Of a stretch of DNA of 64,000 nt, positions 1 to 8,830 are shown piece by piece (position 1 is the stretch's first letter; the number at the start of each line of letters is the position of its first letter). The position numbers were made by a program, and so were the translations under genes. The stretch comes from Pseudomonas sp. CFBP 13711 (GTDB taxonomy: Bacteria; Pseudomonadota; Gammaproteobacteria; Pseudomonadales; Pseudomonadaceae): assembly GCF_014842265.1 (NCBI RefSeq), contig NZ_JACYVI010000011.1, positions 1 through 64,000 of the forward strand, given 5' to 3'. A model generated the notes under the pieces. That model had not been told where the DNA came from, ran no database searches, and worked only from the letters and a program-made list of their open reading frames with translations.

Positions 1-2177
1 TGCATTTGCGGGATTGGGCGGCGTACGAAAAAGACTCGGCTGTCGTCAGGCCAGGATTTTGGAAATCCGGATCGACCCTTCAGGTTCGCGTCGACGTTAA
101 CGACATCCATGGGGACTACCCCGGGCAACGCGGACTGAACGTGCGCAACAAGGCGAGCAAGGGCGCGATCATCGGCTGGCTGCCGCGTGGTGCGGAAGTC
201 CAGGTCAGCGGCGAAGGCACTTATCGCAAGCTTGAAAACACCCCCGGCCCCGATCACCTGAAAGACGCCAGCGGTGCGTTGCGAGGTTATGTCTGCGCCG
301 ACTTCCTGCGATCCCTGGCGGGCGAGCAGCATCGGGTCGTTTCCGGGACGCCCCTGAACGTCCGTGCTCAGCCAATGGTTCGCAAAGGCAACGAGATCGG
401 CACGCTGTATCCAGGCACCGAGGTGACGGTCAGTGGCACAGGCCGGTTTCGCAAGCTGGAGCAGGTCAATCAATACGTGCACTTCGCTTCGTTGCAGAGC
501 GGCGCGGTCGAGCCGGAAGCGCGGGGCAGCGTTGTCGTTCTGGATAGGCCGGTTGCGATCAAGGCCGGTGAACTGATCGGGCACATGGGCCGATATCACG
601 AAGGCGCCGTCGATTACCCGGAGAATCGTCTGCACCTGGAGGTGTTCAGCGCGGGCGACGTGAACATGTTCCTGCGCCTGAGCCGCCTTTGGGCAGACAA
701 ACTACCCGCCAGCAGCAGGGCTTGGCTGAAACTCGTCAAAGGCACACCCGTGGTCGCGCATCAGGGCACGTTCAGCAGCAAAAAACCGCCGACGTTGAAG
801 GCGGCAGACACGCTCAGCGCCGCGCAATTGTTGCTTCCCAAAAGTTTGCTCGACGGTTTGCCGGCCGAGCGAAAAATCGCAGTGCCTGCCATTGGCGACA
901 GTAAAGCGTGCAACTGGTATCGCCTCGACGGGCTGCTGCACGACGCCGACAACAACCTGCTCGACGGATGGGTACGTGAAGAAGTGGACGTGACGCCGTG
1001 GCTCAGTCTTTGGTCGTGGGAGGGTTACGAGACCTTGGCAGACTACGATTCACCGCGGAGCATGCTCGCCTCTTTTATGCGTGCATCAGGCCGGTTCAAC
1101 GAGGACGAGATCACACGCCATGGCGCGGCGGCTGACAAGGCCGACCAAGGCCCGATCAAAAAGCGCCTGTTCGACATCATTGACCGCAACCGTGACGACA
1201 AGCTCAGCGGCAGCGAGATACAAACCGCACTGAGATTGCCAGCCCACGCGCAGTCGATTTCGCAGTTGATAGTTCGCTACCAAAGCGAATGGCATCACGT
1301 CCCGGGCAAGTGGGATGCGCTGGACGACTTGCTGGGGCACGGCGGCTCGACGCCTAACCTGAACTGGTTGGCGGAGAAGGAACGGATCAAGGCGATGAGT
1401 TGGTGGGCAGAGGTGGCCGGACGGCTTGGGTTGCCCGCAGATGGGAAGTTGCATCATCTGCATCCGATCGGGTTGATCGGGTGTTTTGAAAAGACAGGTG
1501 GCCTGATAGATGTCGAAGCATTTTTGACGTTGTATGCCGCGGAACACACCCGCTTCGCTCCGGGCACGCCTGCGCTTACGGCGGGTTCAAGAGAAAATCT
1601 GCGCAGGACCGTCCTGGCGATCAACAAGTATTACGAGGAATCCACCGACGTTGCGAGCGTGTACGAGGTTGCTTATATGTTGGCAACGGTCAGACATGAA
1701 ACCTATCACTGGCCGTCACGCGAGTTTTTCAGCGAAAAACCTGAGATTGGAGAGCTTTCTTACTTTAATAAGTACGACCCTGTACTTGCTCCTAACCCAG
1801 GCCAGCGAGCGGAAGCTGTGAAATATGGAAATACCAGTAAGGGCGATGGGTTTAAATATCGAGGGCGCGGTTGTGTGCATCTAACATGGAAGACTAATTA
1901 TCGAAAGTTTTCTGATTTGCGAGGCTTCGATTATGTCGCTGATCCGGATGCGGCGGCTAAAGTCGAGCATTCAGTGCCTATTATGATCATTGGTATGACC
2001 AAAGGGCTTTTTACAGGGAGGAAACTTTCTTATTATTTTAAAGGTGATACGCGCGACTATTTATATGCTAGGCAAATTATTAATAAGATGGATAAAGCAG
2101 CGTTGATTGCTTCCTATGCAGAGCACTTTGAAAAAATACTACAGCAGTCATCAAGACTGTCGGGAAAGCTATTATGA
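1..2177 (+). CDS. Modular T6SS effector, SH3b / M23-like / EF-hand / GH19-like lysozyme (5' partial)
   Basis: The reading frame (codons from base 3) is open at the left edge, so the gene very probably begins upstream; the TTG at 6 gives 723 visible residues. Counting from there: two SH3b-like segments (LNVRNKASKG near 38, LNVRAQPMVRKG near 116), an M23-like fragment near 200-230 (IGHMGRYHEG then RLHLEVF), another SH3-like stretch near 270-330, an EF-hand loop at 393-404 (D-R-N-R-D-D-K-L-S-G-S-E) and a GH19/lysozyme-like C-terminus. The last shows HETYHW at 564-569, with the likely catalytic Glu, and YRGRGCVHLTW near 618. The expected role is peptidoglycan cleavage in the periplasm of rival cells. 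Adjacent small signal-peptide proteins and a PAAR gene support a T6SS effector. Codon use turns clearly AT-richer after about 1690, suggesting the toxin end was swapped in. Function is inferred from motifs. Confidence 0.78.
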   Translation, partial: HLRDWAAYEKDSAVVRPGFWKSGSTLQVRVDVNDIHGDYPGQRGLNVRNKASKGAIIGWLPRGAEVQVSGEGTYRKLENTPGPDHLKDASGALRGYVCADFLRSLAGEQHRVVSGTPLNVRAQPMVRKGNEIGTLYPGTEVTVSGTGRFRKLEQVNQYVHFASLQSGAVEPEARGSVVVLDRPVAIKAGELIGHMGRYHEGAVDYPENRLHLEVFSAGDVNMFLRLSRLWADKLPASSRAWLKLVKGTPVVAHQGTFSSKKPPTLKAADTLSAAQLLLPKSLLDGLPAERKIAVPAIGDSKACNWYRLDGLLHDADNNLLDGWVREEVDVTPWLSLWSWEGYETLADYDSPRSMLASFMRASGRFNEDEITRHGAAADKADQGPIKKRLFDIIDRNRDDKLSGSEIQTALRLPAHAQSISQLIVRYQSEWHHVPGKWDALDDLLGHGGSTPNLNWLAEKERIKAMSWWAEVAGRLGLPADGKLHHLHPIGLIGCFEKTGGLIDVEAFLTLYAAEHTRFAPGTPALTAGSRENLRRTVLAINKYYEESTDVASVYEVAYMLATVRHETYHWPSREFFSEKPEIGELSYFNKYDPVLAPNPGQRAEAVKYGNTSKGDGFKYRGRGCVHLTWKTNYRKFSDLRGFDYVADPDAAAKVEHSVPIMIIGMTKGLFTGRKLSYYFKGDTRDYLYARQIINKMDKAALIASYAEHFEKILQQSSRLSGKLL

Positions 2178-2890
2178 AAATTGAGCGCGCGACACTGATG
2201 TTCATGTGTTTGTCAATGTCTACTGGGCTAAGCGCGGATTTCTCCTTATCATCTAGTGCCGATAATACGATCTTAACAGCGCGTGTGGATGGTCATGAAT
2301 TTAAGTACCCGGATATTATTGGTGACCAAGATGGTCTCTGGACGACGGACGGGCTGATCAATAATGCGCCCGCGCTCTACGTTTTGGGTCGAGATAGCTA
2401 TTACTACACTTTAAAAACGCATGCAGGGGGTGTGCATATTGACTGTGCGTATGCCGATGCCAGAAATTCCACAAATGGGGCCAGAGTGCTTGCTGGTATG
2501 TGCGGGCTCGATGAGAGAATTATCGAAGACTTTCAGGTGATCGCTCAGAACTACTCAAACGACTGGCAAGACTCTGTCTACGGATTCGACACATGGCCAA
2601 TGATCAGCAATAAAACCAGCGGAGACTTTCTCCTGGGAAAAATTGGCGAGGTTGAGGTATACGATCGATATGCCTCCATTGACGATCTCTTGAATGCAAA
2701 GCCCGAGAAATACGTAAAAACGTCGTCGGGCTGTTATTACTTCAAACAAAAGCTGGCCTTCCTGGTGTTTAACAAACCTCGACCGGATAAGCCTGTATTT
2801 CTAGACGTAATCCGCTCTCACGATCCATTTTTGTTAGATCGGTTAACAGAAGCCAAATTAACAAAAATGGCCGTCAGAAAGTGCCGTTAA
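2174..2890 (+). CDS. Putative periplasmic immunity protein, copy 1
   Basis: This 238-residue protein has an N-terminal signal peptide (hydrophobic stretch near 6-20, cut probably after the Ala of LSADFS). Its ATG overlaps the effector stop by four bases, so it is translationally coupled to the toxin. No enzyme motif is recognised; the family is unknown to me. The location, export signal and coupling to a predicted periplasmic cell-wall hydrolase suggest that it neutralises that toxin. It contains several Cys (IDCAYAD, GMCGLD, SSGCYYF, RKCR) that could form disulfides. DNA is AT-richer than the neighbouring T6SS core. A second copy follows at 3021. Immunity function is inferred, not seen. Confidence 0.75.
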   Translation: MKIERATLMFMCLSMSTGLSADFSLSSSADNTILTARVDGHEFKYPDIIGDQDGLWTTDGLINNAPALYVLGRDSYYYTLKTHAGGVHIDCAYADARNSTNGARVLAGMCGLDERIIEDFQVIAQNYSNDWQDSVYGFDTWPMISNKTSGDFLLGKIGEVEVYDRYASIDDLLNAKPEKYVKTSSGCYYFKQKLAFLVFNKPRPDKPVFLDVIRSHDPFLLDRLTEAKLTKMAVRKCR

Positions 2891-2942
2891 CAGGAACGGC
2901 ACTAAGGCATTGACGCGTGCAAATAAAGACAGTTACGGCTAG

Positions 2943-3020
2943 CAACTAATTGATCCCGATGCACGGGACCTTTTAAAAAGAAAATTAAAGCAGTCACGAA
3001 GGCTGTCCGGAGAAATCGCT
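2943..3020 (+). pseudogene. Remnant of an effector C-terminus
   Basis: Just after an in-frame TAG at 2940-2942 lie 26 codons that run without a stop into the ATG at 3021. They resemble the last 25 residues of the effector: LID..A...LK.KLKQSRRLSG against LIA..AEHFEKILQQSSRLSG. The match includes the QS-x-RLSG end that precedes immunity copy 1. This looks like the tail of a second, lost effector allele left when the effector-immunity cassette was duplicated or exchanged. It has no start of its own and is not expected to be expressed as a protein. Confidence 0.6.
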
Positions 3021-3746
3021 ATGAAAATCGTGAAGGTGTTACTGGGGCTTATGTGCCTGTCGATGGCAACCGGGGTGAACGCAGCCTTTTCAATTTCTTC
3101 CAACGACAAAGATGGAACCCTGACAGCACCTGTTAGCGGTCAGGAGTTTCAATATCCCAATATTATCGGCGATCGATATGGCTTATCGACAGGCGTAAAG
3201 CTCATCAATAATGCGCCCGCGCTGTTCGCTTTCGGAAGAGACAGTTATTACTACACTTTAAAGGCAGATGCGCGCGGTGCGTATATCGATTGCGCGTATG
3301 CCGATGGCAGAAACTCGAGAAATGGCGCTGGAGTGCTTGCGGGGATGTGCGGTCTCAATGCAAAGATCGACGAAGACTCTCAGAGCATTGCACAGGAGCT
3401 CGCTAATACTTGGATGCATTCGGTCTACGCATTCGACACATGGCCAATGATCAGCAATAAAACTAGCGGAGATTTTCTTCTGGGAAAAATTGGCAAGGTT
3501 GAGGTATACGATCGATATGCCTCCATGGATGATCTGTCGAATGCAAAGCCCGAGAAATACGTAAAAACGTCGTCAGGCTGTTATTACTTCAAACAAAAGC
3601 TGGCCTTTTTGGTATTTAACAAGCCTCAGCCGGATAAGCCTGTGTATCTAGACGTTATCCGCTCTCATGATCCGTTTTTATTAGATCGGTTAACAGAAGC
3701 CAAACTGACAAAGATGGCCGTCAATAGATGCCGTAAATCCAAATAA
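3021..3746 (+). CDS. Putative periplasmic immunity protein, copy 2 (paralogue)
   Basis: This 241-residue protein has a signal peptide ending near NAAFS and is a clear paralogue of the gene at 2174. The N-terminal two thirds have diverged in places, while the stretch from about 3439 to the end is nearly identical at the DNA level to 2590-2889. It shares motifs FGRDSYYYTLK, IDCAYAD and TWPMISNKTSGDF. An effector-tail remnant directly upstream indicates that it arrived with, or was left behind by, another effector. It could protect against a sister-strain variant of the toxin. The function is inferred from position and paralogy; no known domain is recognised. Confidence 0.72.
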   Translation: MKIVKVLLGLMCLSMATGVNAAFSISSNDKDGTLTAPVSGQEFQYPNIIGDRYGLSTGVKLINNAPALFAFGRDSYYYTLKADARGAYIDCAYADGRNSRNGAGVLAGMCGLNAKIDEDSQSIAQELANTWMHSVYAFDTWPMISNKTSGDFLLGKIGKVEVYDRYASMDDLSNAKPEKYVKTSSGCYYFKQKLAFLVFNKPQPDKPVYLDVIRSHDPFLLDRLTEAKLTKMAVNRCRKSK

Positions 3747-3949
3747 AACCTGGGTGCGGGCGCACGAGCAAGCGCTACCCATAGGCAGTTTTCAGAGGCA
3801 TCTAAAAATGCCTGAAGGACTACCAAACGCACGTTCTGAAGGGCTTTTCCTGCAATGCACATTTTGTGCGAAGCACTGTCACGTCCGGACTTCTGTGAGT
3901 TCGGCCGGATTCGATCAACTTTTATTTCTGCCATCAAGAGACAAACATC

Positions 3950-4213
3950 ATGAAAAACATCATCCGCATAGGCGACACACACACCGGAGGCGGCCAGGTG
4001 CTTTCGGGTTCCGGGGTCATGAAATTCGGCGGCATTGGCGTCGCCCGGCTGAACGATCCTGTCTTTTGTCCGCTGCCCGGGCATGGCCCGACGTTCGTGG
4101 CCGAAGGGCACGCCGCCTTCAATGACAACGGTATCCCGGTCGCCTTTCACGGCCATCGCTGCGCATGCGGATGCCTGTTGATTTCGTCCATGCCGCAAGC
4201 GAGTGCACGTTAG
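3950..4213 (+). CDS. PAAR-domain T6SS tip protein
   Basis: An 87-residue PAAR protein. It begins with I-R-I-G-D-T-H-T-G-G-G, carries the paired His/Cys positions of the family (VFCPLPGHGP, HGHRCACGC) and repeats of small residues such as GSGVMKFGGIGVARLND. PAAR proteins fold into a metal-binding cone that sharpens the VgrG spike and helps load effectors. It is a stand-alone PAAR with no fused toxin. It sits between the immunity genes and the core operon, and its stop lies two bases before the next ATG at 4216. A 203-base gap upstream (3747-3949) may hold its promoter, but no clear boxes were found. Confidence 0.88.
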   Translation: MKNIIRIGDTHTGGGQVLSGSGVMKFGGIGVARLNDPVFCPLPGHGPTFVAEGHAAFNDNGIPVAFHGHRCACGCLLISSMPQASAR

Positions 4214-4215
4214 TC

Positions 4216-5439
4216 ATGCCGGTCAGACTGGATCAAGTGCCGTCCGTTGCTCAGCGACCCGGTCGGCCCCGGGTGTGGCTGTGGCTTGGCGCACTCGTCT
4301 TGCTGGTGATGGCGGGCCTGGCCGGACAGGTGCTGCTGATCCCGCCACCGGAGGAGGGCCGGCCAATCATCCTGGGGCCGGCGGTGTCTTTGTCGGCCAT
4401 GATCTGGGCTGCCCTTGCCGGATTGAGAGCGATGATCTTCGCCGGCCAACAGCGCTCGGCCGACGGCTGGGATGAGGTGCGGGAAGAGGACCTGGCTCAG
4501 CGGATCAGCTGTGGTCGCCGCTCGCTTGACGTATTGGGCGCAAGCCTGCACACCGCGTTGCGAGCGCCGGACTCAGATACACACCCTCAGCTCGATCTGA
4601 TGCTCGGGGACGAACCCGCCATCAAATCCCAGGTAACAAGACTTGGCGTTGTGGCACGTCACAGTCGCCTGCCCGGGGATGTAGCCGAAGCGCCTGAGGA
4701 TGTGCTGGATGGGGCCTTGCGCAGAGTGCTCGGTGATCTGGCACCTGCATTGGCGCAGTTCCCACAAAACAGCCCGATTGCGTTGCTGCTTACGGTTGAG
4801 ACCTGTGTACCCGAGGAAACGCTTCAAGACATCTGGAAACAGGCGTGGCAACAGTCAGGCATCCGGCACGCCCCAGTGCCCGTTGCCGAAACAGGCATGG
4901 CCGCTGTCGACCAATGGCTCGACCAACGCGCTGCGGACCAGAGCCCACTGATGGTCATCGCGCTGCAGATCGCCCCCTCGAACGCCGATGCAACGGCTGA
5001 GGCCGCCGTTGGGCTGCTGCTTGCAAACCCCACGAACCATAGCGGTGTAACGACGCTTGCCTGCCTTCATCGTCCTGAACCGGAGCGCGAGCAAGACGAC
5101 ACCTCATTGATCCGGGCAATGCGTCAAGCGCTGGACTGGGTACCGCTGCAGCCCGAGCAGGTCGGTCAGGTCTGGCGCGCAGGTGTCGATGGGGCGCGCA
5201 ACGCCGCAATTGCTGCACAGATCCCAGCGGCCCTGCCGACGGCGGACGCCAAACCGGAGCTGATCGATCTCGACGCGTTGCTGGGCCACGCCGGACCTGC
5301 CGCGCCGTGGCTGCCCCTCGCCGCCGCTGCGCTGAATCTGCAGCACGAAGCCAAACCTCAATTTGTTTTGTCCGGGGAGGGTTCGGGTGAAACCGCACTC
5401 TGGGGCATGGTCTTGACGCCCGTCCCCGCGCGTCCCTAG
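4216..5439 (+). CDS. Unknown two-TM protein of the T6SS cluster
   Basis: This protein of 407 residues starts at the ATG two bases after the PAAR stop; an in-frame ATG at 4165 would lie within paar and is less likely. It has two hydrophobic segments near 20-42 and 53-75, then a soluble region. The stretch PLMVIALQIAPSNADATAEA followed by AVGLLLANP faintly recalls thiolase or ketosynthase-like folds, but no Cys-His-His triad was found. It lies 13 bases upstream of tssM, where some beta- and gammaproteobacterial T6SS loci carry an uncharacterised accessory protein. It is probably inner-membrane anchored and may work with TssM. The exact function is unknown. Confidence 0.7.
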   Translation: MPVRLDQVPSVAQRPGRPRVWLWLGALVLLVMAGLAGQVLLIPPPEEGRPIILGPAVSLSAMIWAALAGLRAMIFAGQQRSADGWDEVREEDLAQRISCGRRSLDVLGASLHTALRAPDSDTHPQLDLMLGDEPAIKSQVTRLGVVARHSRLPGDVAEAPEDVLDGALRRVLGDLAPALAQFPQNSPIALLLTVETCVPEETLQDIWKQAWQQSGIRHAPVPVAETGMAAVDQWLDQRAADQSPLMVIALQIAPSNADATAEAAVGLLLANPTNHSGVTTLACLHRPEPEREQDDTSLIRAMRQALDWVPLQPEQVGQVWRAGVDGARNAAIAAQIPAALPTADAKPELIDLDALLGHAGPAAPWLPLAAAALNLQHEAKPQFVLSGEGSGETALWGMVLTPVPARP

Positions 5440-5452
5440 CAGGAGCTTTTTT

Positions 5453-8400
5453 ATGCGTATTCCACGTTCTATCGGGTTCGTTGTTCTCACAGCCATTTTG
5501 GTGGTGGGCTTCGGCCTGATAATTCTGATATGGCAGTTCCCTCACCTCATGGGCATCGCTGCCGGCAGCGAAGAACAAACCGCATGGCTGCTGGGTGTTG
5601 CGGCCGCCACAATAACGGCCTGTGCGGGCGCGGTGAGTTTTCAGTGGCTGACGCAACGGTTGGGGCGGGCGGAATATCTCAGAAAAGCCAGTGAAATCTC
5701 TCCCCAGCCAGCATCTGCCGAAGGGACTGGACCGGGCGAGGACAAGGCGCTACAGATCGCCGATGCGCTCAAAGAGCACCTCCACCACCAATACACCGCC
5801 TTCCAGCGCACCCGCACCCGCTTCATCCTGGTCGTCGGAGAGCCCAAGCAGATTGAAGCCATCGCCCCAGGCCTGGCCGACGCCCAGTGGCTTGAATCCC
5901 AGAACACCGTGCTGCTCTGGGGCGGCAGCCCGCAATCCCAGCTCTGCAAAACCGCCACCCGCTGGCACGACGTAACCCAGCGGCGCGGCCTGGACGGCGC
6001 TGTCTGGGCCCTCGATAAACAGCAAAGCGCCAACGCCGTGACGATGGGCAGTGGCGTCGCCGGTCTGCAGCAACTCGCGCGAACCCTGGGCTGGCAGTTG
6101 CCGCTGCACCTGTGGGAGGTCTGCGAGAGCAATCGGACGCAGCAAAAGCACGCACGCGGGCCCGCTGGGTCGCTGCTGCCCCCGCGCTTCCGCGGCTCGC
6201 AACTGCGGATGATATTGGCCCCCATCGACGACTCGTTGCATCAGATGGGCCTGGCCGAGCTGGCGGTCTACCCTGACCATGACTTTCTCTCCCGGTTGTC
6301 CTCCAACCTGAAAGCAGAGGGCATCGCCCGCTGGCACCAGGCCCTGACGCCGTTGCTGGGCAAGTTCGCGCGGGGCGTGCCGTTACGCGGGCTGTGGTTC
6401 AGTTTGCCGGCGCTACCGACCGAGTCCGTCGGCAATCTGTGGCTGCCGGGTCCGGCGTGGGCCGGTGTTCTCGCGGGCACACCTCGCGACGCCCGGCGCC
6501 TGGGCTGGCCTGTCACGCGCATCAGCTACGCCCTTGCCCTCGGCGCCATGCTGATCGGGTTAACCGGCCAACTGCTGTCGTTTTCCACCCACCGCGCGCA
6601 GATCCTCGACATCAAGTCGTCCCTCGCGGCCGTGGAGCCGTCGGGCAACGGCGATGAGCCGTTGCTCGCCCTCAACGCGCTGATCCTCGAAATGGGGCGG
6701 CTGAAGGACCGCGCACGCAGTGGCGAGCCATGGTTTCAGCGCTTCGGGCTGAGTCAGAACGATGCCTTGCTCGCGGCGATGTGGCCGCGCTACGTGGAGG
6801 CCAATAATCGGCTGATGCGCGACCCGGCGGCGGAGAACCTCAAGCGCCAACTCGCCGCCTTGGTGGCATCGCCCGCCGACAGTCCTCGGCGTGCCAAGGG
6901 CGCGCACAACGCATATGTGCAGCTCAAGGCCTATCTGATGATGGTCCGCCCGGAGAAAGTGGACGTGGGGTTTCTGGTCACGGCCCTCGGTCATGCCGAA
7001 CCGACGCGCATGGGCGTGTCGCCGGGATTATGGAAAGGGCTGTCACCGACGCTGTGGCAGTTTTATGCCGAGCAACTGAAGGCCAATCCGCAGTGGCGCA
7101 TCGAGTCGGATAACGCGCTGGTGGCCCAGGCGCGGCAGGTGTTGCTGGTGCAACTGGGCCAGCGCAATGGCGAAGCCAGCCTGTATCAGCAGGTGCTGGA
7201 GGCCGCCGCGACTCACGCTCCCGATCTCGGGGTTGAGCAGATGGTCGATGACAAAGAGGCGTGGCCGCTGTTTTTCACCGAGGCGCGTGTGCCGGGTGTG
7301 TTCACGCGGCAGGCGTGGGAAGGGCAGGTGCGTCAGGCGATCGAAAACATCGTCGCGGCCCGTCGCGAGCAGATCGACTGGGTGCTCAGCGACCGGGAAA
7401 ACAGCGGCGTCGCGAATACCTCGCCGGAACAGCTGCGAGCGCGGCTGACCGAGCGCTACTTCCATGATTACTCCGGCGCCTGGCTGGAGTTTCTCAACAG
7501 CGTGCAATGGCGGCGGGCCGACAGCCTGGCCGACGTCATCGATCAACTGACGCTGATGAGCGACGTCCGCCAGTCACCCTTGATTGCCTTCATGAACACC
7601 CTGGCGTGGCAGGGTCAGGCCGGCCATCGCAGTCAGGGTCTGAAAGACTCGCTGATGCAGTCGGCGCAGAAGCTGATGGGCAGCGAGCGCCCGTCGCAGG
7701 TCCCTGCCATCAGCCAGCAGCTCGACACGCCGGCCGGGCCGCTGGATCCGACCTTCGGCCCACTGTTGGGGTTGCTGGGCAAGGACGCGGAAGGCAAGGG
7801 CGGCGATGACGACCTCAGCCTGCAAGCGTTTCTGACCCGCGTGACGCGGGTGCGCCTGAAGCTTCAACAGGTCAGCCATGCCGCCGATCCCCAGGGCATG
7901 ACCCAGGCCATGGCGCAAACGGTCTTTCAGGGCAAGAACATCGACCTTACCGATACTCGGGCCTACGGCGAACTGCTGGCGGCCAGTCTCGGCGAGGAGT
8001 GGGACGGCGTGGCCCATGCGCTGTTCGTGCAGCCGCTGGATCAGGCGTGGGGCAAGGTCCTGGAACCTTCGGCGATCGCGCTGAACCGGCAGTGGCAGCA
8101 GGCGGTGGTTGATGAATGGGACAAGGCATTTCTCGGCCGTTATCCCTTCGCCGCCACCGGCAGCGACGCCTCGTTGACGATGCTGGGCAAGATGATCCGC
8201 GCGGACTCGGGGCGCATTGAGCAGTTCTTGCAGCGGGAGCTGACCGGCGTGTTGCGCAAGGACGGCGGTCGCTGGGGGGTGGACCCGGCCCACGGTCAGG
8301 GCCTGCAGATCAACCCCAGGTTTCTCGCGGCGGTCAATCAGCTCAGCCACCTGGCCGACGTGCTCTACACCGACGGCGGCATGGGCATCAACTTCGAGCT

Positions 8401-8830
8401 GCAGGGCAAGGCGGTGCGCGACGTGGTGCAGACCACCTTCGTGCTCAACGGCGCGCGCCATCAGTACTTCAATCAGAAGGAGAGCTGGCAGCGCTTTGCC
8501 TGGCCCGGCAGCAGCGATTACCCCGGCGCCAGCCTCACGTGGACCAGCGTGCGCAGCGGCGAGCGTCTGTACGGTGACTTTCAGGGCGCCTGGGGGCTGA
8601 TCCGTTTGCTGGACGCCGCCACGGTCACCGCGCTGGACGACAGCGACAGCCGCTACCGCATCAGCGTGCCGGCGCCGGACGGCCTGGACCTGACCTGGCA
8701 CATGCGCACCGAGCTGGGCGCGGGACCGATGAGCCTGCTGGCGCTGCGCAATTTCAAACTGCCGCGACAGATCTTCCTCAACGGCATCGCCAGCGCGCAA
8801 ACCCCGTCGCGCGCCGAGGTGACGGAATGA
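5453..8830 (+). CDS. tssM: T6SS membrane-complex protein TssM (IcmF family)
   Basis: The 1,125-residue protein has two N-terminal membrane helices (about 7-30 and 45-66), a cytoplasmic segment, a third helix near 356-378 (ISYALALGAMLIGLTGQLLS) and a long periplasmic part. It ends in the TssM C-terminal fold (GDFQGAWGLIRLLDAATV and NFKLPRQIFL). It anchors the TssJLM trans-envelope complex. Where many TssM proteins have a P-loop, this one has ILVVGEPKQIEA and no GxxxxGK[ST], so nucleotide binding is unlikely. RBS aggag precedes the start at 5441-5445. It overlaps tssA by four bases (ATGA). Confidence 0.92.
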   Translation: MRIPRSIGFVVLTAILVVGFGLIILIWQFPHLMGIAAGSEEQTAWLLGVAAATITACAGAVSFQWLTQRLGRAEYLRKASEISPQPASAEGTGPGEDKALQIADALKEHLHHQYTAFQRTRTRFILVVGEPKQIEAIAPGLADAQWLESQNTVLLWGGSPQSQLCKTATRWHDVTQRRGLDGAVWALDKQQSANAVTMGSGVAGLQQLARTLGWQLPLHLWEVCESNRTQQKHARGPAGSLLPPRFRGSQLRMILAPIDDSLHQMGLAELAVYPDHDFLSRLSSNLKAEGIARWHQALTPLLGKFARGVPLRGLWFSLPALPTESVGNLWLPGPAWAGVLAGTPRDARRLGWPVTRISYALALGAMLIGLTGQLLSFSTHRAQILDIKSSLAAVEPSGNGDEPLLALNALILEMGRLKDRARSGEPWFQRFGLSQNDALLAAMWPRYVEANNRLMRDPAAENLKRQLAALVASPADSPRRAKGAHNAYVQLKAYLMMVRPEKVDVGFLVTALGHAEPTRMGVSPGLWKGLSPTLWQFYAEQLKANPQWRIESDNALVAQARQVLLVQLGQRNGEASLYQQVLEAAATHAPDLGVEQMVDDKEAWPLFFTEARVPGVFTRQAWEGQVRQAIENIVAARREQIDWVLSDRENSGVANTSPEQLRARLTERYFHDYSGAWLEFLNSVQWRRADSLADVIDQLTLMSDVRQSPLIAFMNTLAWQGQAGHRSQGLKDSLMQSAQKLMGSERPSQVPAISQQLDTPAGPLDPTFGPLLGLLGKDAEGKGGDDDLSLQAFLTRVTRVRLKLQQVSHAADPQGMTQAMAQTVFQGKNIDLTDTRAYGELLAASLGEEWDGVAHALFVQPLDQAWGKVLEPSAIALNRQWQQAVVDEWDKAFLGRYPFAATGSDASLTMLGKMIRADSGRIEQFLQRELTGVLRKDGGRWGVDPAHGQGLQINPRFLAAVNQLSHLADVLYTDGGMGINFELQGKAVRDVVQTTFVLNGARHQYFNQKESWQRFAWPGSSDYPGASLTWTSVRSGERLYGDFQGAWGLIRLLDAATVTALDDSDSRYRISVPAPDGLDLTWHMRTELGAGPMSLLALRNFKLPRQIFLNGIASAQTPSRAEVTE

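Noticed and set aside
3754..4125. Open frame overlapping PAAR
   Set aside because: It runs out of frame through the clear PAAR gene and has Arg/His-rich shadow composition.
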